Shown here piece by piece: positions 22,677 to 36,579 of a DNA stretch of 64,000 bases; positions within the stretch are counted from its first letter, which is position 1, and every line of letters begins with the position of its first letter. Source of the stretch: Pholiota molesta (Eukaryota; Basidiomycota; Agaricomycetes; Agaricales; Strophariaceae); contig JACGCK010000025.1 in the NCBI GenBank assembly GCA_014925825.1, positions 186,001 through 250,000 of the forward strand, in the 5' to 3' direction. Under the pieces are notes generated by a model, which saw only the letters and a program-made list of their open reading frames with translations, searched no databases and was not told the origin of the DNA. The position numbers and the translations under genes were made by a program.

Positions 22677-25600
22677 ATGGCTTCAGCAAAAGTGAAGATT
22701 GCGGCTCGTCTTAGGCCTAGACTCGACGGCGAACTGGACGACGATTCCGTGCAAATTGTTCACCCTTCCAATGACACAGGAGACTCATCTCGTTCAAGCT
22801 CCGGCGGCAGCTTCATAACTGTCGCCAATCCCAGAGACCCCAGGGAGATCTTCAAATTCCCGTAAGCTTTTACTGCGTTGATTTTGAACACGGAATCACA
22901 AGTCTTTTCCAGGTTCACGAGTTGTTATGATCAAAATTCGAATCAGGAGGAGATTTTCAAGAACGACGTTGAGCCATTGATAGATGTCGTGTATAGTGGG
23001 GTGGTGCGTCTGCGAAATCTTCCTTCCTCTGAGTCAAAGACTTATCCTTCAACTCCTCAGACTGTTACCATCTTTGCCTACGGTGTCACTTCTTCGGGTA
23101 AAACCCATACCATGCAAGGCACAAAGGCCGATCCTGGCGTTATTCCACGGACAGTTCGCGTAAGTCATGCCCCTTTGATTTCCTTGGTTCACAATGACTT
23201 ACTCCCTATCACCAGGCTATGTTCGAGAAGAGAGAACATATACGGCAATATGAAACTTCCCTTTCAGTTTCATATATGGAAATTTATAAAGACGAAGTTT
23301 ATGATTTGTTAGTCACAAGGGAAAATGTATGTACTTCATCTCTTCTGCTTAACTGTCCACTGACAAACGTCAATAGGCCCCTAAACTCCCCGTTCGAGAA
23401 AATGATAGCGGCATGGTTTTCGTCGCCAATCTCACAAGAACACCCATTTCCACAGTCGAAGAGTTTGACGCCATCTACAAGTATGCTAAAAGAGTCCTTT
23501 TATCTTCTGGCGTTACCTCATCCTTCAACTCAGCGCAGCTACAAAACATCGATCAGTAGGCGCCACCAATCTGAATCGCGCTTCATCTCGTTCGCATGCC
23601 GTGTTAACAATTGAAGTCAGCATGTTGGATACTGTGGCAAATATGAGTAAGTTTCATCTTACGCCTTGTGGCTTATCAGTACTCAATTTCTCCGTAGCAC
23701 TCACAGGAAAGATCAATTTGGTCGACCTTGCGGGATCGGAGAATAACAAGGTGCGAAAAAATGAACATCAATATGGAAGTATCTCTAACAAGTCTATAGT
23801 TGACTGGAAACGACCCCTCGCGAATGGCGGAATCAGCTGCAATCAACAAGTCGTTAAGTGTTCTCGGTCAGGTCGTCCATGCATTGAATCAAGGCGCCGT
23901 GAGTTTTCTAGAACATCATCGAGAGCGACCGATATTGATGCATTCATTCGTAGTCGCGCATTCCTTACCGAAACTCGAAATTAACGCGGATCCTCCAAGA
24001 TGCGTTGGGTGGCTCGTCTGTCGGGCTTCTGATATGCAATCTTGCACCAGGGATCAAATTCCGCCAGGATACCTTGAACACTCTCAAGTTTGTCCCCTCA
24101 TTTCTCTGCTTGCGCGCCAACCCTGACATATCTTATCATCTAGCTTCGCGGTTCGCACGAAGAACGTGGAGAACCGCCCCGTCGTCAACGAACGTGGTAA
24201 GCACCTCGCGCGAGCGATCCGCTTTGCCCTTTCAACTTACGCGTTTTGTGCGATTTTCCCACAGACAACCGGCCCGCGCCCAAGCCGCATTTCGCTGCCA
24301 TCGCGAGCCACCCACCTGCTGCGAAGCCCGCGCCTGCGATTGTGCAGGCGATCTCGACGGCAGGATCAGGATCGGGGGCCGGTCGTGCTCGACCCTCGCT
24401 CGTTCCCATATCGCGGTCCCACCGCGTGTCATCGATAGGAGGAGCGAGCGGATATCAGCCGTTTGGACTCCCAGGCCATGGCGCCGCGGCCGCACCAAGC
24501 CGAAGGCCTATGAACGCCAATATCGAGTCTATCCAGGAAGAAGGCAACGACCGCTCCGCCAGTCTCGGGTACGGTATGACCGAAAAGGAGATTGACGATA
24601 GGGTGCGTGCTTATTTATTTTTACGCCCGCGCTTTTCGAAAAGTTTCCGTGCTGACGTTTGCGAATGGGGCATAGATATCCAAGGCGGTGGAGGCTGCGG
24701 TGGAAGCAGAAGTTACTAGGCGATTAGCTGAGCGTGAGCGCCAGAGAGCGGCGGAAGAAAGTGCGCGCGCGACAGCAGAAGCGCAGGCCGTAGTTGCCAG
24801 GCCGCGGTCCAGATCTCCAGCGAAAGAGAACAGTCTTCCTTCTGGTGTGCTGACACCCCTCCTAAAGCGACACAAGGACCTGGACGACGAGCTGAAGACC
24901 CGCCTCCAAGAGCTCGAGAGGAAATAGTGCGTCGTGCCTTGTCTCTGGCCATCCGTTTTTGTTTTCTCACCCCAGCTCGGGTTCGTTTGTTGCCCCTTTT
25001 TGCAGTGAACGAGGCTCGAAGGAGACCGCGCTTGCGGATGTCCTTTCTCCGGTATCGAAGAAGAAAACAGGTCGCGCGTATGTTGCGCTCGCACGTGCCC
25101 ACTCTGAAAAGTAAGTCGACGATCCCCCATATTCAGCTCTCTGCGTACTCATCGTTTTCGGTCAGGGGTGACCTGCAAGTGGCCCTCGACTTGTACCGCA
25201 AGGCTGAGACCTACGTTCCTGACAACATCAAGCTGAAAGAGAGGTGGATACTCTTCGTTGTTCACGTCTTTCTCCTTAAAATCTCCGCTGCCCGAGCCCG
25301 AGGCTGACGTTCGTCTCTTTTTTCCTTCTCTGTAACCCGTGTGGTTGGTAATCCATGGGCTTAGGATCATCGAAATCGAGTGGGCCGTGAAGAACGACAA
25401 GGAATATGTTCCGTCACCGAAGCCTGCCAGAAGGACCAAAACCAAGAAAAGAACCAAGTCTAATTTGGGCCCTGAGAATCCGCCTGTCGAGGATGATGCA
25501 ATGGAGGTTGATGATTCCGGTTCGAACATGGCCAAACGTGCCCGGCCGGCGAGCGCTGGGGAGTTCGGCATGGAAATGACGAACATGGACAGCCCTAACA

Positions 25601-25725
25601 AGAGCAAGCGTTCGTTCGCAGATACGGAGGACCGCGAGAAAAGTGACTTGTCTCCCTCTATGCAAACTCCCGTGAAGAGACAGAAGCGCGCAGGCGTGGC
25701 CGCCGTCTTCCTTCTGGTGTGCTGA
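22677..25725 (+). CDS. Chromokinesin copy 3, last 26 residues replaced
   Basis: All motor motifs are present and the MITE site is empty. Exon 1 differs from the other copies (SNDTGDSSRSSSGGS instead of SNDSGGSSRSSSGTS). The first four introns are also diverged, while everything downstream of about 23290 is essentially identical to copies 4 and 5. The stalk, KEN motif, TPR-like helices and TPVKRQKR basic motif are kept. After residues KRAGVAA the frame enters a 26-bp filler at 25705-25730 and ends VFLLVC. Of the truncated copies, this and copy 4 are closest to full function. Confidence 0.85.
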
Positions 25726-25730
25726 TACCT
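25705..25730 (+). other. Templated filler at the kinesin/spacer junction, copy 3
   Basis: Bases 25705-25725 repeat exactly the 21 bp found inside the kinesin gene itself at 24833-24853. They are followed by TACCT and then the common spacer start GATGAGTCC. The same filler is at 36554-36579 in copy 4. Confidence 0.85.
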
Positions 25731-26589
25731 GATGAGTCCATTTACTGTATTTCATATGTGCTGCTGAGTTTTCGGCGTGAATTCTAGGTGAAAACGGCTG
25801 ATCTTGGTGCAAATCCTAGGTGAAAATGGTGATTTTTCCTGCTGAAATTGCCTAAACGGGGGTAAAGTTTTCAAAATGAGCGTAGGTCACCACGTCCTTT
25901 CGGGTTCTGGTATAGTGCGCGCAGAGGTTAGCCCACCCCGAAGGGCATGGCTACCGGCACCCCACATCTATCTACCTACCTACATGTGTACTCACTCGTC
26001 CCCAGCGCCTCTACATACATATGTCCTCTGTAACTTTGATTAGGTAGTTTGCAATGAAATGAAACTGTTTGCCTCACCACAACAGTTTTGCGATGGAATG
26101 TTGGCACCAGCGCGGTGTAGGCCACTCTGTGACGCCAATTAGACAACTTGCAATGAAATTGAAAATGAACAACTTACCATCCAGCCGAGTTTATGCCCTT
26201 TATGCGAGCAAGTGAATCTTGTCCATCGAGGAATGTGGAGATGCGCAGTAAACCCTATTCGTCGCTAATGTCACCGAGCAAGTAAAATCTTATGAAACTC
26301 AAAAAACCATTTGCACGGGATTTTATCTGATAATGACATGGTAAGCAAAAGTCTCCAAACTAGATTAGGAATACGAACACTCACTTATCATGCTTTACGA
26401 GGCCACCTGTAGTTGATATCAGACCAGAATGGAGGTTGGGAGTGCTCAACACTCACTCCTGTCTCCGCAATGACATGATGGTAGAACAGCAAGTAGGGCA
26501 GGTGTTGGGGGTGTTTGATCCGAGGGTGATGATGCGGTTTCTGGTTGAATGGCGGTGGTATCCATTTTTGCCGACGGAACTGGAGGGCG

Positions 26590-27380
26590 ATCTCCCGGGA
26601 AATCCAAAGATCTGATTTAAATAAGGCTGTGAACTTTCAATACAGTAAAACATGTACATTGGGACTGCACCTCTCTAACGTTGCTCGCCGGAAATCCAAA
26701 AATCTAATTAGAACTTGAGCTAGCAACATAGTGTATTCAGATTCAGTCAATGTCATTATATATCCAGAATTTATTATATACCATATCAGTCTGTGTTGCT
26801 CGCGGGAATTCCAAAAGTCGAATTGAAACAGAAGCCGCCCAATTAGTGCTATAACGACGTGTCGTCAGCCACGGGAACTTGGAAATCGAATCAGAATTGG
26901 GGACTGACCTATGTGAATGTCATGCACAACCAGAAGCTACGCTTTTGCTATGCATGGGCGCTAAAAGGATCCAAGGCCACGTCATAAGCCGCGGGAACTC
27001 AGAAAATCAAATTACAACTGGAGATCGACCTACATGATGGTCATGCAGATCAGCAGATGTGTGAAACCAGATGCTAATCTTTTGCTATACATGGGTGCTG
27101 AAAGGATTCAAGACTGTGGCGGGCCCTGCCTGGAAGGTTAATGTCATCAGCTGCGGGCACCGGGAACTCGGAAAATCGAATCAAAACTGGGGACTGACCA
27201 ATGTGTGTGCAACCAGAAGCTAACCTTCTGCTATGCACGGGCACTAAAAGGATTCAAGGCGGCTACTGCACAGAAGGTTATTAGCCACGGGAACTCGGAA
27301 AATCGAATCAGAACTGGGGACTGACCAATGCAATGCAGAGAACCTAACCCGCTTCTGCTATGCATGGGCGCTTAAGTTGG
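26590..27380 (+). repeat. Degenerate minisatellite, unit 3
   Basis: Same motif series as in unit 1, more similar to unit 1 than to unit 2. Confidence 0.78.
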
Positions 27381-29546
27381 AGATTAGGATCAAAGCTAGA
27401 GATAACTTCAATTAGTTCGTGTTCCTTGGAAGACAAAATATGCGACCAAGTACTCACTAGAATATGGTGACACCTAGGTAGTGCTACGGTCTGAGAATAG
27501 AAATATGGTGTCGCATTAGGACAGGCTAGAATGGTGCGTATCTCGTTCAAAACTTTCCAGTCTTTATACTCCTAGAATGCCAAGCCGGACCAATTCTTCC
27601 ACGTCTCCATCACCATTTCTCCGATCACGAAGACACGGCAAATCCAAAGACATAATACTTAGACTCAAACTACTGTTACTGGTTCCGACCCCTGCAAAAT
27701 CACCAGTCACCACTCAGGGATAAACCTTCCTCGTCCCTCTGTACTCCTGTTCAGCCCAAGCCCTCTATTCCTTTCTTTTTTATCTTGATAACATTTTATC
27801 CACTGCAATATATTTCTTTTCTTTATAATTCTCCGAGTTGAATGAAACTTTCCTTCCACAAATATCTGCATCTCGTTCCATATTTTTTGTTTCCAAGAAT
27901 AGAAAACCTCCCTTATACATAATACCACCCAAATGTAACTAGAATTTCTTCTAGCTGCCTCGATGTCTCCGATCAGGGCCCATCAGGCTACTAAATTTAA
28001 CAACCATGCACGGTATTCACGGAAACAACAGGAAGCCAAGTACATAAAAATGGGATCCACATCGTCGCCTCCATCCCCAAATCACTGCCGTAAATCCAAA
28101 AAACACCGCTTCTTTTTGCTAACGTCATCAGAAGCATTGCCAATATACTACTAGTGACGGAATATTTTAAATAAACGAGTAGCTCGCACTGCTACTTGCC
28201 CGGCAAACTATATTGCTTGTGTATATTCCAATGAGATCTTTGCTACTGGGAACAGAATCTATTACAATGGCTATGCAGGGTTGAAGTGTTGCGAGCGGTA
28301 TTGTCATCAAATTTAAGCTATGTAAGTACGGTGAACATAATTCTGGGCAGGATGGAAGCATTGCGACTCTGGGAATATCATCTAATATTAAGCTATGTGG
28401 TTGCCGAATAAGAATTTCCCTGGACCGCGCACTTCGGAGAACAGATGCGGCGTGTACACAGTTTCAATTTGTAGCAACCAGCGGAAAATTTGCAACGTCT
28501 TCTCGTCCTCAAGGATCACACCCCTCGCGACCTCGCCCGAAAAGCTACCTCTCGTCACTCATGATCTCCAATTTGGAATGACTAACGGTGAACAACGCAC
28601 CGGCCACTGTCTTGGGAGTCACCTACGACTCGATTTGCGACTCGCGTGGGACCTATAAGGATGCGGTATACCTGGGGTGATTGTATCCGCTAGGTTGAAG
28701 CATTGCGAGCGGCCTGATTTAACTTGAACATCATTTGTATCCCATTCAAATTACAACATACCCAACGGGTGTGGGCCTATCTATTTGCATAGATTCTAAT
28801 TCCTGGGGAGAGAATGAACTGCAAGAAAGTACCTAAATATCACTTAGATTGACATTGAGCATCCGCGCGCAAGGTAGGCGATTGGCCGGAAATGACATCA
28901 TCTGTGCCACTGATGCGTGTTCGGTCATTGCTCGCTACTACCTTCCGGATTCCCCTTCTCCGTCCCGTAGCAAAAGAAACGGTCACTTTCAGCTCCTTTC
29001 TCTTTTGTAATCGGGAATATTCCATTACAAAATGATTACCGAGCAAGTAGTTAGGCCGTTGCAAGTTCAACAATGCACCACTGTAAGTAATGGAATAGTT
29101 CCTGTATTTGCACGGTCTCAATTTGAGCTGGTCTTTGTCGATAGGGTTCAATAGGAGGGACACTTCCTTTGAGACGCCGTTGGTAGCTTATTGCCGCGCG
29201 CGAATGAGGTCAAGCGCCGTGCGAACCGTGCCACTAATTTAGGCGCCCGTGCTGAATATGGCGCAATCCACATGCTCACAAGATTGCGCGCATTTGGATT
29301 ACGCATAAAAAGGCAGCCACAGCTATTGTTAGCTGTATACAACTGTGTATGAATTGAATTTTCTGTTCCAGTTCAACAGAGAGACGGGCATTCATATATT
29401 CAGCGCTTCGATCACAATGCCCTCCTCGTCTCCCAATCCGCCATTTGAATGTATCTAACTTATGGCAGGGTCGTCTATTACATACATGTTTATAGTACTA
29501 ACGGTTGCTACAACCGCGATGCGGCAGGAGTACGAGACGATGGAAA

Positions 29547-29906
29547 TCAAGATGCAATCATATGAATCTCATAGTTTGCAGAGCGCGTCCGTCTCAATTC
29601 CATCCGAGAGCCTAAAACGTATGGTAATACGTAGGCCAAATGCGACTCTATCGGACACCAGAGAATTGGAGTGGTCAGGTTGGGGCAGCCAAGGATACCT
29701 GTACCGAGCATGACCTTCTCCTCCCACCCCGTTTCGCATTTCCAGCCCATTGGGCATCGCACGGGGACCTGAAAAAAACCACGTAGAAGGCCGTTACTAG
29801 TGCCATCAAGGGTCCTCTCGGGTGCGTTGCCAGCGAAGAAGCGCGCTTCAACTTTCCGCCTGCAAATCGATGCATTTGCTGAAGGCTTAGGTTCGGGGCA
29901 ATACAT
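29547..29906 (-). CDS. Possible 119-codon gene on the minus strand, unit 3
   Basis: Same frame as 18686-19045 with a few substitutions and no disruption. That it stays open in two diverged units is weak support for coding. No family is recognised. Confidence 0.25.
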   Translation of the reverse strand: MYCPEPKPSANASICRRKVEARFFAGNAPERTLDGTSNGLLRGFFQVPVRCPMGWKCETGWEEKVMLGTGILGCPNLTTPILWCPIESHLAYVLPYVLGSRMELRRTRSANYEIHMIAS

Positions 29907-30321
29907 GGAAGAAGCAGTCTAGTGCCATTTCTCTTCAGTTTTACGACATAAAAATATGGCCTACCGGGTCAGGGATCGATGGGTGTGTGGGTAGCAATTA
30001 TTCTTGACCGCTGCGCAGACGAGATTCGCAATTTTGCGAATGTAGAAACATGAACTGCATGATCTACACTTAATAACAAACTCGAATAAAACACATGAAA
30101 TAGGTCGCTTTTCTATATTCTAGTCATAATAGAACTGGCAATGGGTTGTCTATTGATAACTGGTATGGTCTACAGACACGGGCAATGATAAGCAACGGAC
30201 GCTGACGAGAAAACGGGGGAGGAGACGCGGATTGATATTCGCTTAGCGTACGCGGTCCCTGGACGAAATGTTTCCAATGTCACCATTTTCATTCTATGTA
30301 CGTACACAGCTACCAAAGACA

Positions 30322-30329
30322 TATATAAG
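30322..30329 (+). promoter_or_regulatory. TATA box TATATAAG, unit 3
   Basis: Same promoter block as in units 1 and 2. The downstream exons are intact to QPFELQADLERV, then the intron seen in unit 2 is missing and replaced by an unrelated short segment. Confidence 0.55.
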
Positions 30330-30829
30330 ACTACGGATTATCGCTCTCCTTCCCTCATCCCGCTCTCCTCTGCTTTCCTCTGCTCTCCTCTCCTGACCTT
30401 CTCTCTTCTCTCGCTCTATCCCGCCGAGTTCTGCTCGCGCTGCCCTCGTCGATGACAACGTCGGCCTGTCCTACAAGTGAGTTTTTGTCACTTTCAAGTG
30501 ATGAAATTGATAACTGATGCGCTGCACCTTACATCGGCTACAGCGGTCACATTTACAAGTACAAAATGGCGGCGGGCAACAGGCATCTACGATACGCGGT
30601 GAGCGCTATCCTTCAGCATGGCATACGCACCGCACTAATGTAGCCCTCCCTCTGCAGACAGCCCTTCGAGCTTCAGGCTGATCTGGAACGCGTAGGCGCT
30701 TACCGCTACGCATAGCGCCTGCAAGCCCTGTCGTCGTCGCCGATCATGCGCGATACGCCGCCGCCGTGCACATGCGCGACTGGCGCAGCGAGTTTTGGTG
30801 CTGGATAAATCCAGGGTAAGCCGAGGCTA

Positions 30830-33300
30830 TGGACATTCCGATGAACGTGCTCACCTATACCCCAGGGCTGCAAGGATGCTGTCCTCGCATTCATCGCATC
30901 GGCCTTCCGCCTGTTGTCGTCGTCCTGGTTGGTAAGTGGAACAGACGGGCGCACGTTCAGATACCGAGCGGAGCCGTTCGAGCCGTCGTCCATGGACCAG
31001 GACGAGGCGCCCTCCCGCACGCCCTCCGCAAACACGTCTGTACGCCGCACGAAGGCACCGCACGTCGCCTTCAGGCCCAATGCAGGCGAGTAGCCCCTGG
31101 GTCGATGCAGCGGAACCCTCACTGACGCCCGCCCTCGCAGAGCTCCTCCCTCGTAGGGTGTCCATGTGATCATCGCGTTGCTGATCCGCGCTGTGGCGCC
31201 CGCGCCTCGGCGTAGGCAGCGCTATTGTCCTCGACGCGGTGAGTAATATCTCTGCGATGAAGGCACTCTCGCGCTCACAGATGGGTCGAATCGGCGCCAT
31301 CCACACGGATGCCCACCTTCACGGATCGATCTCCTGCCTTGCCCATCTCGAACGCGATCGTCGCATTGCTGACCCGCGTTTTGAACCCTCCACGCTGCCG
31401 TGAGTCGCAGTGGTCCGTAATGCCTAGAGCTCGGCCCTGAACGAAAGGCAGCGCTATCATCTTCAAGCAGTGAGTATTATCATATACACGGTGAAGGCAA
31501 CATCGCACTCACCGAGGGTTTCCCGCAGCCGCACACCGTCTCCTCGCGCGTCGAGCCGCCATCGTCCAAGCCACGCCGCCGTGAGTCGCGCATCCCGTAT
31601 CCCACTATCGCGTTCTCGTTGCTGACTCCGCTCCGGTGTTCATCTATCGCCCTTGTGTTGCAGGCGCCGGTGTGCCTCGCTTGTTGCTGTAAGCGCGACG
31701 CTGAGCGGAGGAGATCAGCGGAGATTGACACACCTAGACCTGGGCGGTGTCCGTGCTGCGCGGCGCTGCGGTGCCCACCCAGGCTACAACACGGTGAGTA
31801 GATCCCCTCTGCGGTGGAGCGGTTGAGCACGCACTGACGCCGCAGCTGCACACCGTTGCGCTCATCGCACACCCAAGCCAGACCGTACGGGCGCCGATCC
31901 CATATCGCAGCGTCGTCTTTTTTGTTGCTGACGCTGCCCCGGCGTTCGCATACCGCCCGTGCCGTCCTGTATCGTCGGTGCGCCGCCGGTGTGCCTAGAC
32001 GCTGAGAGGGGGGGAGATCCAATGCGATCCACACACCTGGGCGCTGGTTATCCGTCTGCGCGCTCTGTGGTGCAATGTGGATGTCTCCGCGTGGCCGATG
32101 TGCGCCGTCGTCCAGGTGTGTTGCTCGCCGTGGGGTTTGTATGCCGCGCTGGAGGTGTTGCTGGTAAGGTGAGCGCGGAATGACAAATGGTGTGCTCGTA
32201 GCTACGCACCGCCGTGGTCCACTGACATTTTCTCGCAGCCGCGCCGGTGCTCTTGTCCCTCGCGAGACCGGCCGTTATTGTCCAAGCCATGCCGTTCGTA
32301 TCCCAGCGTCGTGCTGCCATTGCTGACTATGCTCCGGTGTCCGGGTCTGAGCCGTTGGCGTCCCAACCATGCCGTGGGTCGCCCATCCATATCCCAGTGT
32401 CGTCGCCACGTTGCTGGCGATGCTCCGGTGTCCGTGTATCGTGTAGCCGATCGTCGCGGCGCCGCCATGGTGTCTAACTCACTGCTATGAGCGTGATGCT
32501 TGGAGGAGAGTAATGAGATAAGATCCACATACCTGGGAGCTGCGCGCTCTCCGTGCTCTGGGTGCCCATTGACCACGATCTTCGGTGTCCGTACGTCCGC
32601 AGCTGCGCATCGTCCCTCAAAGTCTCACGAGACGAGCCGTTGGCGTCAAAGCCACGCCGCGAGTCGGCGTTCTCATCTCCCAGCGCCGTCGTACCCTGCT
32701 CCGGTGTCCGTGGTGTTGTCGTAGCGGCGGCGCCGTGTTGCCTACCTCACTGCTAGCGACGCTGAGAGGAGGTAACGAGATCCACGTACCTGGGAGCTGC
32801 GCGATGTCCTGATTGTGCGCGCTGTGCGGATGACCACGATCGCGACGATCTGAAATGTGCGCCGACGTCGTCTAGATCGCCTCCTCGCGCTCGCCGGCGC
32901 ATCAAGTTCCGTCCATCGTAGTATGTGTACGGCTTTGGAGGGTCCTGGTGGTAAGTTGAGCACGAGGTTGCTGTAGCGATGTCGGGGTGTGCGGGCTGTC
33001 GTGTCCTGGGCGGGTGGTGTTGCGTGGTGGCAACGTTCCGAGGCTGGTGACAGAGGTGAGGTAAGTTATTCGGCGCACATCGCATCGCAGAGGGACCTGG
33101 TAAGATGGTCGCGATCGTGCACGGGCACGACCTTGTTGGCATAGTAGGGGTGGCCATAGTCGTCGTTCTTGCGTTGTGAGTTTCCGAGCGCGGCCTGGGG
33201 TGCGTAGGCGGGAGTGGACGCGGGACGCGGGACGCGGAGATGCAGAGAGCAGGACGGAACGGAAGGCGGAGGCACGGAAGCGGAGGCTGTGTCCTTGTGA
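30830..33300. repeat. GC-rich module block, units 3/4
   Basis: Same modules as at 9480-12170. Here the long minus-strand frame of units 1/2 and 2/3 is broken into pieces (184, 90 and 124 codons), which argues against one conserved long protein on that strand. Confidence 0.6.
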
Positions 33301-33523
33301 GCACGGCTTCGTTTCTAAGAACAGACTCTAAGTGAATTTCAATTGGGGCAAATCTTCTGCTGATGCTTGGCTGCTGCTCTGAGATTGGTGAAGGTCGGAG
33401 TGCCCGGTGCCGTGATCTAGTGACCGTGACGGAACAATAACGATCACGTGTCAGTCGCGCCTTGGTTTGGTCCGCCGCCTTGAACTTCGACGACGACGAA
33501 AGCTGTCTTTCCCTCCAACCACC

Positions 33524-36500
33524 ATGGCTTCAGCAAAAGTGAAGATTGCGGCTCGTCTTAGGCCTAGACTCGACGGCGAACTAGACGACGATTCTGTGCA
33601 AATTGTTCACCCTTCCAACGACTCAGGAGGCTCATCTCGTTCGAGCTCCGGCACCAGCTTCATTACTGTCGCCAATCCCAGAGACCCCAGGGAGATCTTC
33701 AAATTCCCGTAAGCTTTTATTCCGTTGACTTTGAATACCGAAATTCTAAGTCATTTCTAGGTTCACGAGTTGTTATGATCAAAATTCGAATCAAGAGGAG
33801 ATTTTCAAGAACGACGTTGAACCATTGATAGATATCGTGTATAGTGGGGTGGTGCGTCTGCAGTTATCTTCCTTGCTCGAGGTCATAGCTTATTCTTTAA
33901 CTTCCTCAGACTGTTACAATCTTTGCCTACGGTGTCACTTCTTCGGGGAAAACACATACCATGCAGGGCACAAAGGCTGATCCAGGCGTCATTCCACGGA
34001 CACTTCGCGTAAGCTATGTCCCGTTGGTCTCTTTGGCTCACAACGACTTACTTCCTATCACCAGGCTATGTTCGAGAAGAGAGGACATATACGGCAATAT
34101 GAAACTTCGCTTTCAGTTTCATATATGGAAATTTATAAAGACGAAGTTTATGATTTGTTAGTCACAAGGGAAAATGTATGTACTTCATCTCTTCTGCTTA
34201 ACTGTCCACTGACAAACGTCAATAGGCCCCTAAACTCCCCGTTCGAGAAAATGATAGCGGCATGGTTTTCGTCGCCAATCTCACAAGAACACCCATTTCC
34301 ACAGTCGAAGAGTTTGACGCCATCTACAAGTATGCTAAAAGAGTCCTTTTATCTTCTGGCGTTACCTCATCCTTCAACTCAGCGCAGCTACAAAACATCG
34401 ATCAGTAGGCGCCACCAATCTGAATCGCGCTTCATCTCGTTCGCATGCCGTGTTAACAATTGAAGTCAGCATGTTGGATACTGTGGCAAATATGAGTAAG
34501 TTTCATCTTACGCCTTGTGGCTTATCAGTACTCAATTTCTCCGTAGCACTCACAGGAAAGATCAATTTGGTCGACCTTGCGGGATCGGAGAATAACAAGG
34601 TGCGAAAAAATGAACATCAATATGGAAGTATCTCTAACAAGTCTATAGTTGACTGGAAACGACCCCTCGCGAATGGCGGAATCAGCTGCAATCAACAAGT
34701 CGTTAAGTGTTCTCGGTCAGGTCGTCCATGCATTGAATCAAGGCGCCGTGAGTTTTCTAGAACATCATCGAGAGCGACCGATATTGATGCATTCATTCGT
34801 AGTCGCGCATTCCTTACCGAAACTCGAAATTAACGCGGATCCTCCAAGATGCGTTGGGTGGCTCGTCTGTCGGGCTTCTGATATGCAATCTTGCACCAGG
34901 GATCAAATTCCGCCAGGATACCTTGAACACTCTCAAGTTTGTCCCCTCATTTCTCTGCTTGCGCGCCAACCCTGACATATCTTATCATCTAGCTTCGCGG
35001 TTCGCACGAAGAACGTGGAGAACCGCCCCGTCGTCAACGAACGTGGTAAGCACCTCGCGCGAGCGATCCGCTTTGCCCTTTCAACTTACGCGTTTTGTGC
35101 GATTTTCCCACAGACAACCGGCCCGCGCCCAAGCCGCATTTCGCTGCCATCGCGAGCCACCCACCTGCTGCGAAGCCCGCGCCTGCGATTGTGCAGGCGA
35201 TCTCGACGGCAGGATCAGGATCGGGGGCCGGTCGTGCTCGACCCTCGCTCGTTCCCATATCGCGGTCCCACCGCGTGTCATCGATAGGAGGAGCGAGCGG
35301 ATATCAGCCGTTTGGACTCCCAGGCCATGGCGCCGCGGCCGCACCAAGCCGAAGGCCTATGAACGCCAATATCGAGTCTATCCAGGAAGAAGGCAACGAC
35401 CGCTCCGCCAGTCTCGGGTACGGTATGACCGAAAAGGAGATTGACGATAGGGTGCGTGCTTATTTATTTTTACGCCCGCGCTTTTCGAAAAGTTTCCGTG
35501 CTGACGTTTGCGAATGGGGCATAGATATCCAAGGCGGTGGAGGCTGCGGTGGAAGCAGAAGTTACTAGGCGATTAGCTGAGCGTGAGCGCCAGAGAGCGG
35601 CGGAAGAAAGTGCGCGCGCGACAGCAGAAGCGCAGGCCGTAGTTGCCAGGCCGCGGTCCAGATCTCCAGCGAAAGAGAACAGTCTTCCTTCTGGTGTGCT
35701 GACACCCCTCCTAAAGCGACACAAGGACCTGGACGACGAGCTGAAGACCCGCCTCCAAGAGCTCGAGAGGAAATAGTGCGTCGTGCCTTGTCTCTGGCCA
35801 TCCGTTTTTGTTTTCTCACCCCAGCTCGGGTTCGTTTGTTGCCCCTTTTTGCAGTGAACGAGGCTCGAAGGAGACCGCGCTTGCGGATGTCCTTTCTCCG
35901 GTATCGAAGAAGAAAACAGGTCGCGCGTATGTTGCGCTCGCACGTGCCCACTCTGAAAAGTAAGTCGACGATCCCCCATATTCAGCTCTCTGCGTACTCA
36001 TCGTTTTCGGTCAGGGGTGACCTGCAAGTGGCCCTCGACTTGTACCGCAAGGCTGAGACCTACGTTCCTGACAACATCAAGCTGAAAGAGAGGTGGATAC
36101 TCTTCGTTGTTCACGTCTTTCTCCTTAAAATCTCCGCTGCCCGAGCCCGAGGCTGACGTTCGTCTCTTTTTTCCTTCTCTGTAACCCGTGTGGTTGGTAA
36201 TCCATGGGCTTAGGATCATCGAAATCGAGTGGGCCGTGAAGAACGACAAGGAATATGTTCCGTCACCGAAGCCTGCCAGAAGGACCAAAACCAAGAAAAG
36301 AACCAAGTCTAATTTGGGCCCTGAGAATCCGCCTGTCGAGGATGATGCAATGGAGGTTGATGATTCCGGTTCGAACATGGCCAAACGTGCCCGGCCGGCG
36401 AGCGCTGGGGAGTTCGGCATGGAAATGACGAACATGGACAGCCCTAACAAGAGCAAGCGTTCGTTCGCAGATACGGAGGACCGCGAGAAAAGTGACTTGT

Positions 36501-36574
36501 CTCCCTCTATGCAAACTCCCGTGAAGAGACAGAAGCGCGCAGGCGTGGCCGCCGTCTTCCTTCTGGTGTGCTGA
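33524..36574 (+). CDS. Chromokinesin copy 4, last 26 residues replaced
   Basis: It has the same truncation, filler and VFLLVC ending as copy 3. The 5' part (promoter, exon 1 and first introns) is instead identical to copy 5, so the gene is a mosaic: 5' half like copy 5, 3' end like copy 3. All motor motifs are intact and the MITE site is empty. Confidence 0.85.
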
Positions 36575-36579
36575 TACCT

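Larger units (their letters stand above)
25731..30300. repeat. AT-richer spacer of unit 3
   Basis: Nearly identical to the spacer of unit 4. It contains the minisatellite (26590-27380), the conserved 63-codon frame (27963-28154), the 119-codon minus-strand frame (29547-29906) and, near 25980, a short CTAC-rich segment not found in units 1 and 2. Confidence 0.7.

Noticed and set aside
25727..25790. CTGATGAGTCC at the spacer start resembles the core of a hammerhead ribozyme
   Set aside because: There is no GGAC-GAAA partner strand nearby, and copies 1 and 2 have CCGATGAG and TGGATGAG instead, so the core is not conserved.
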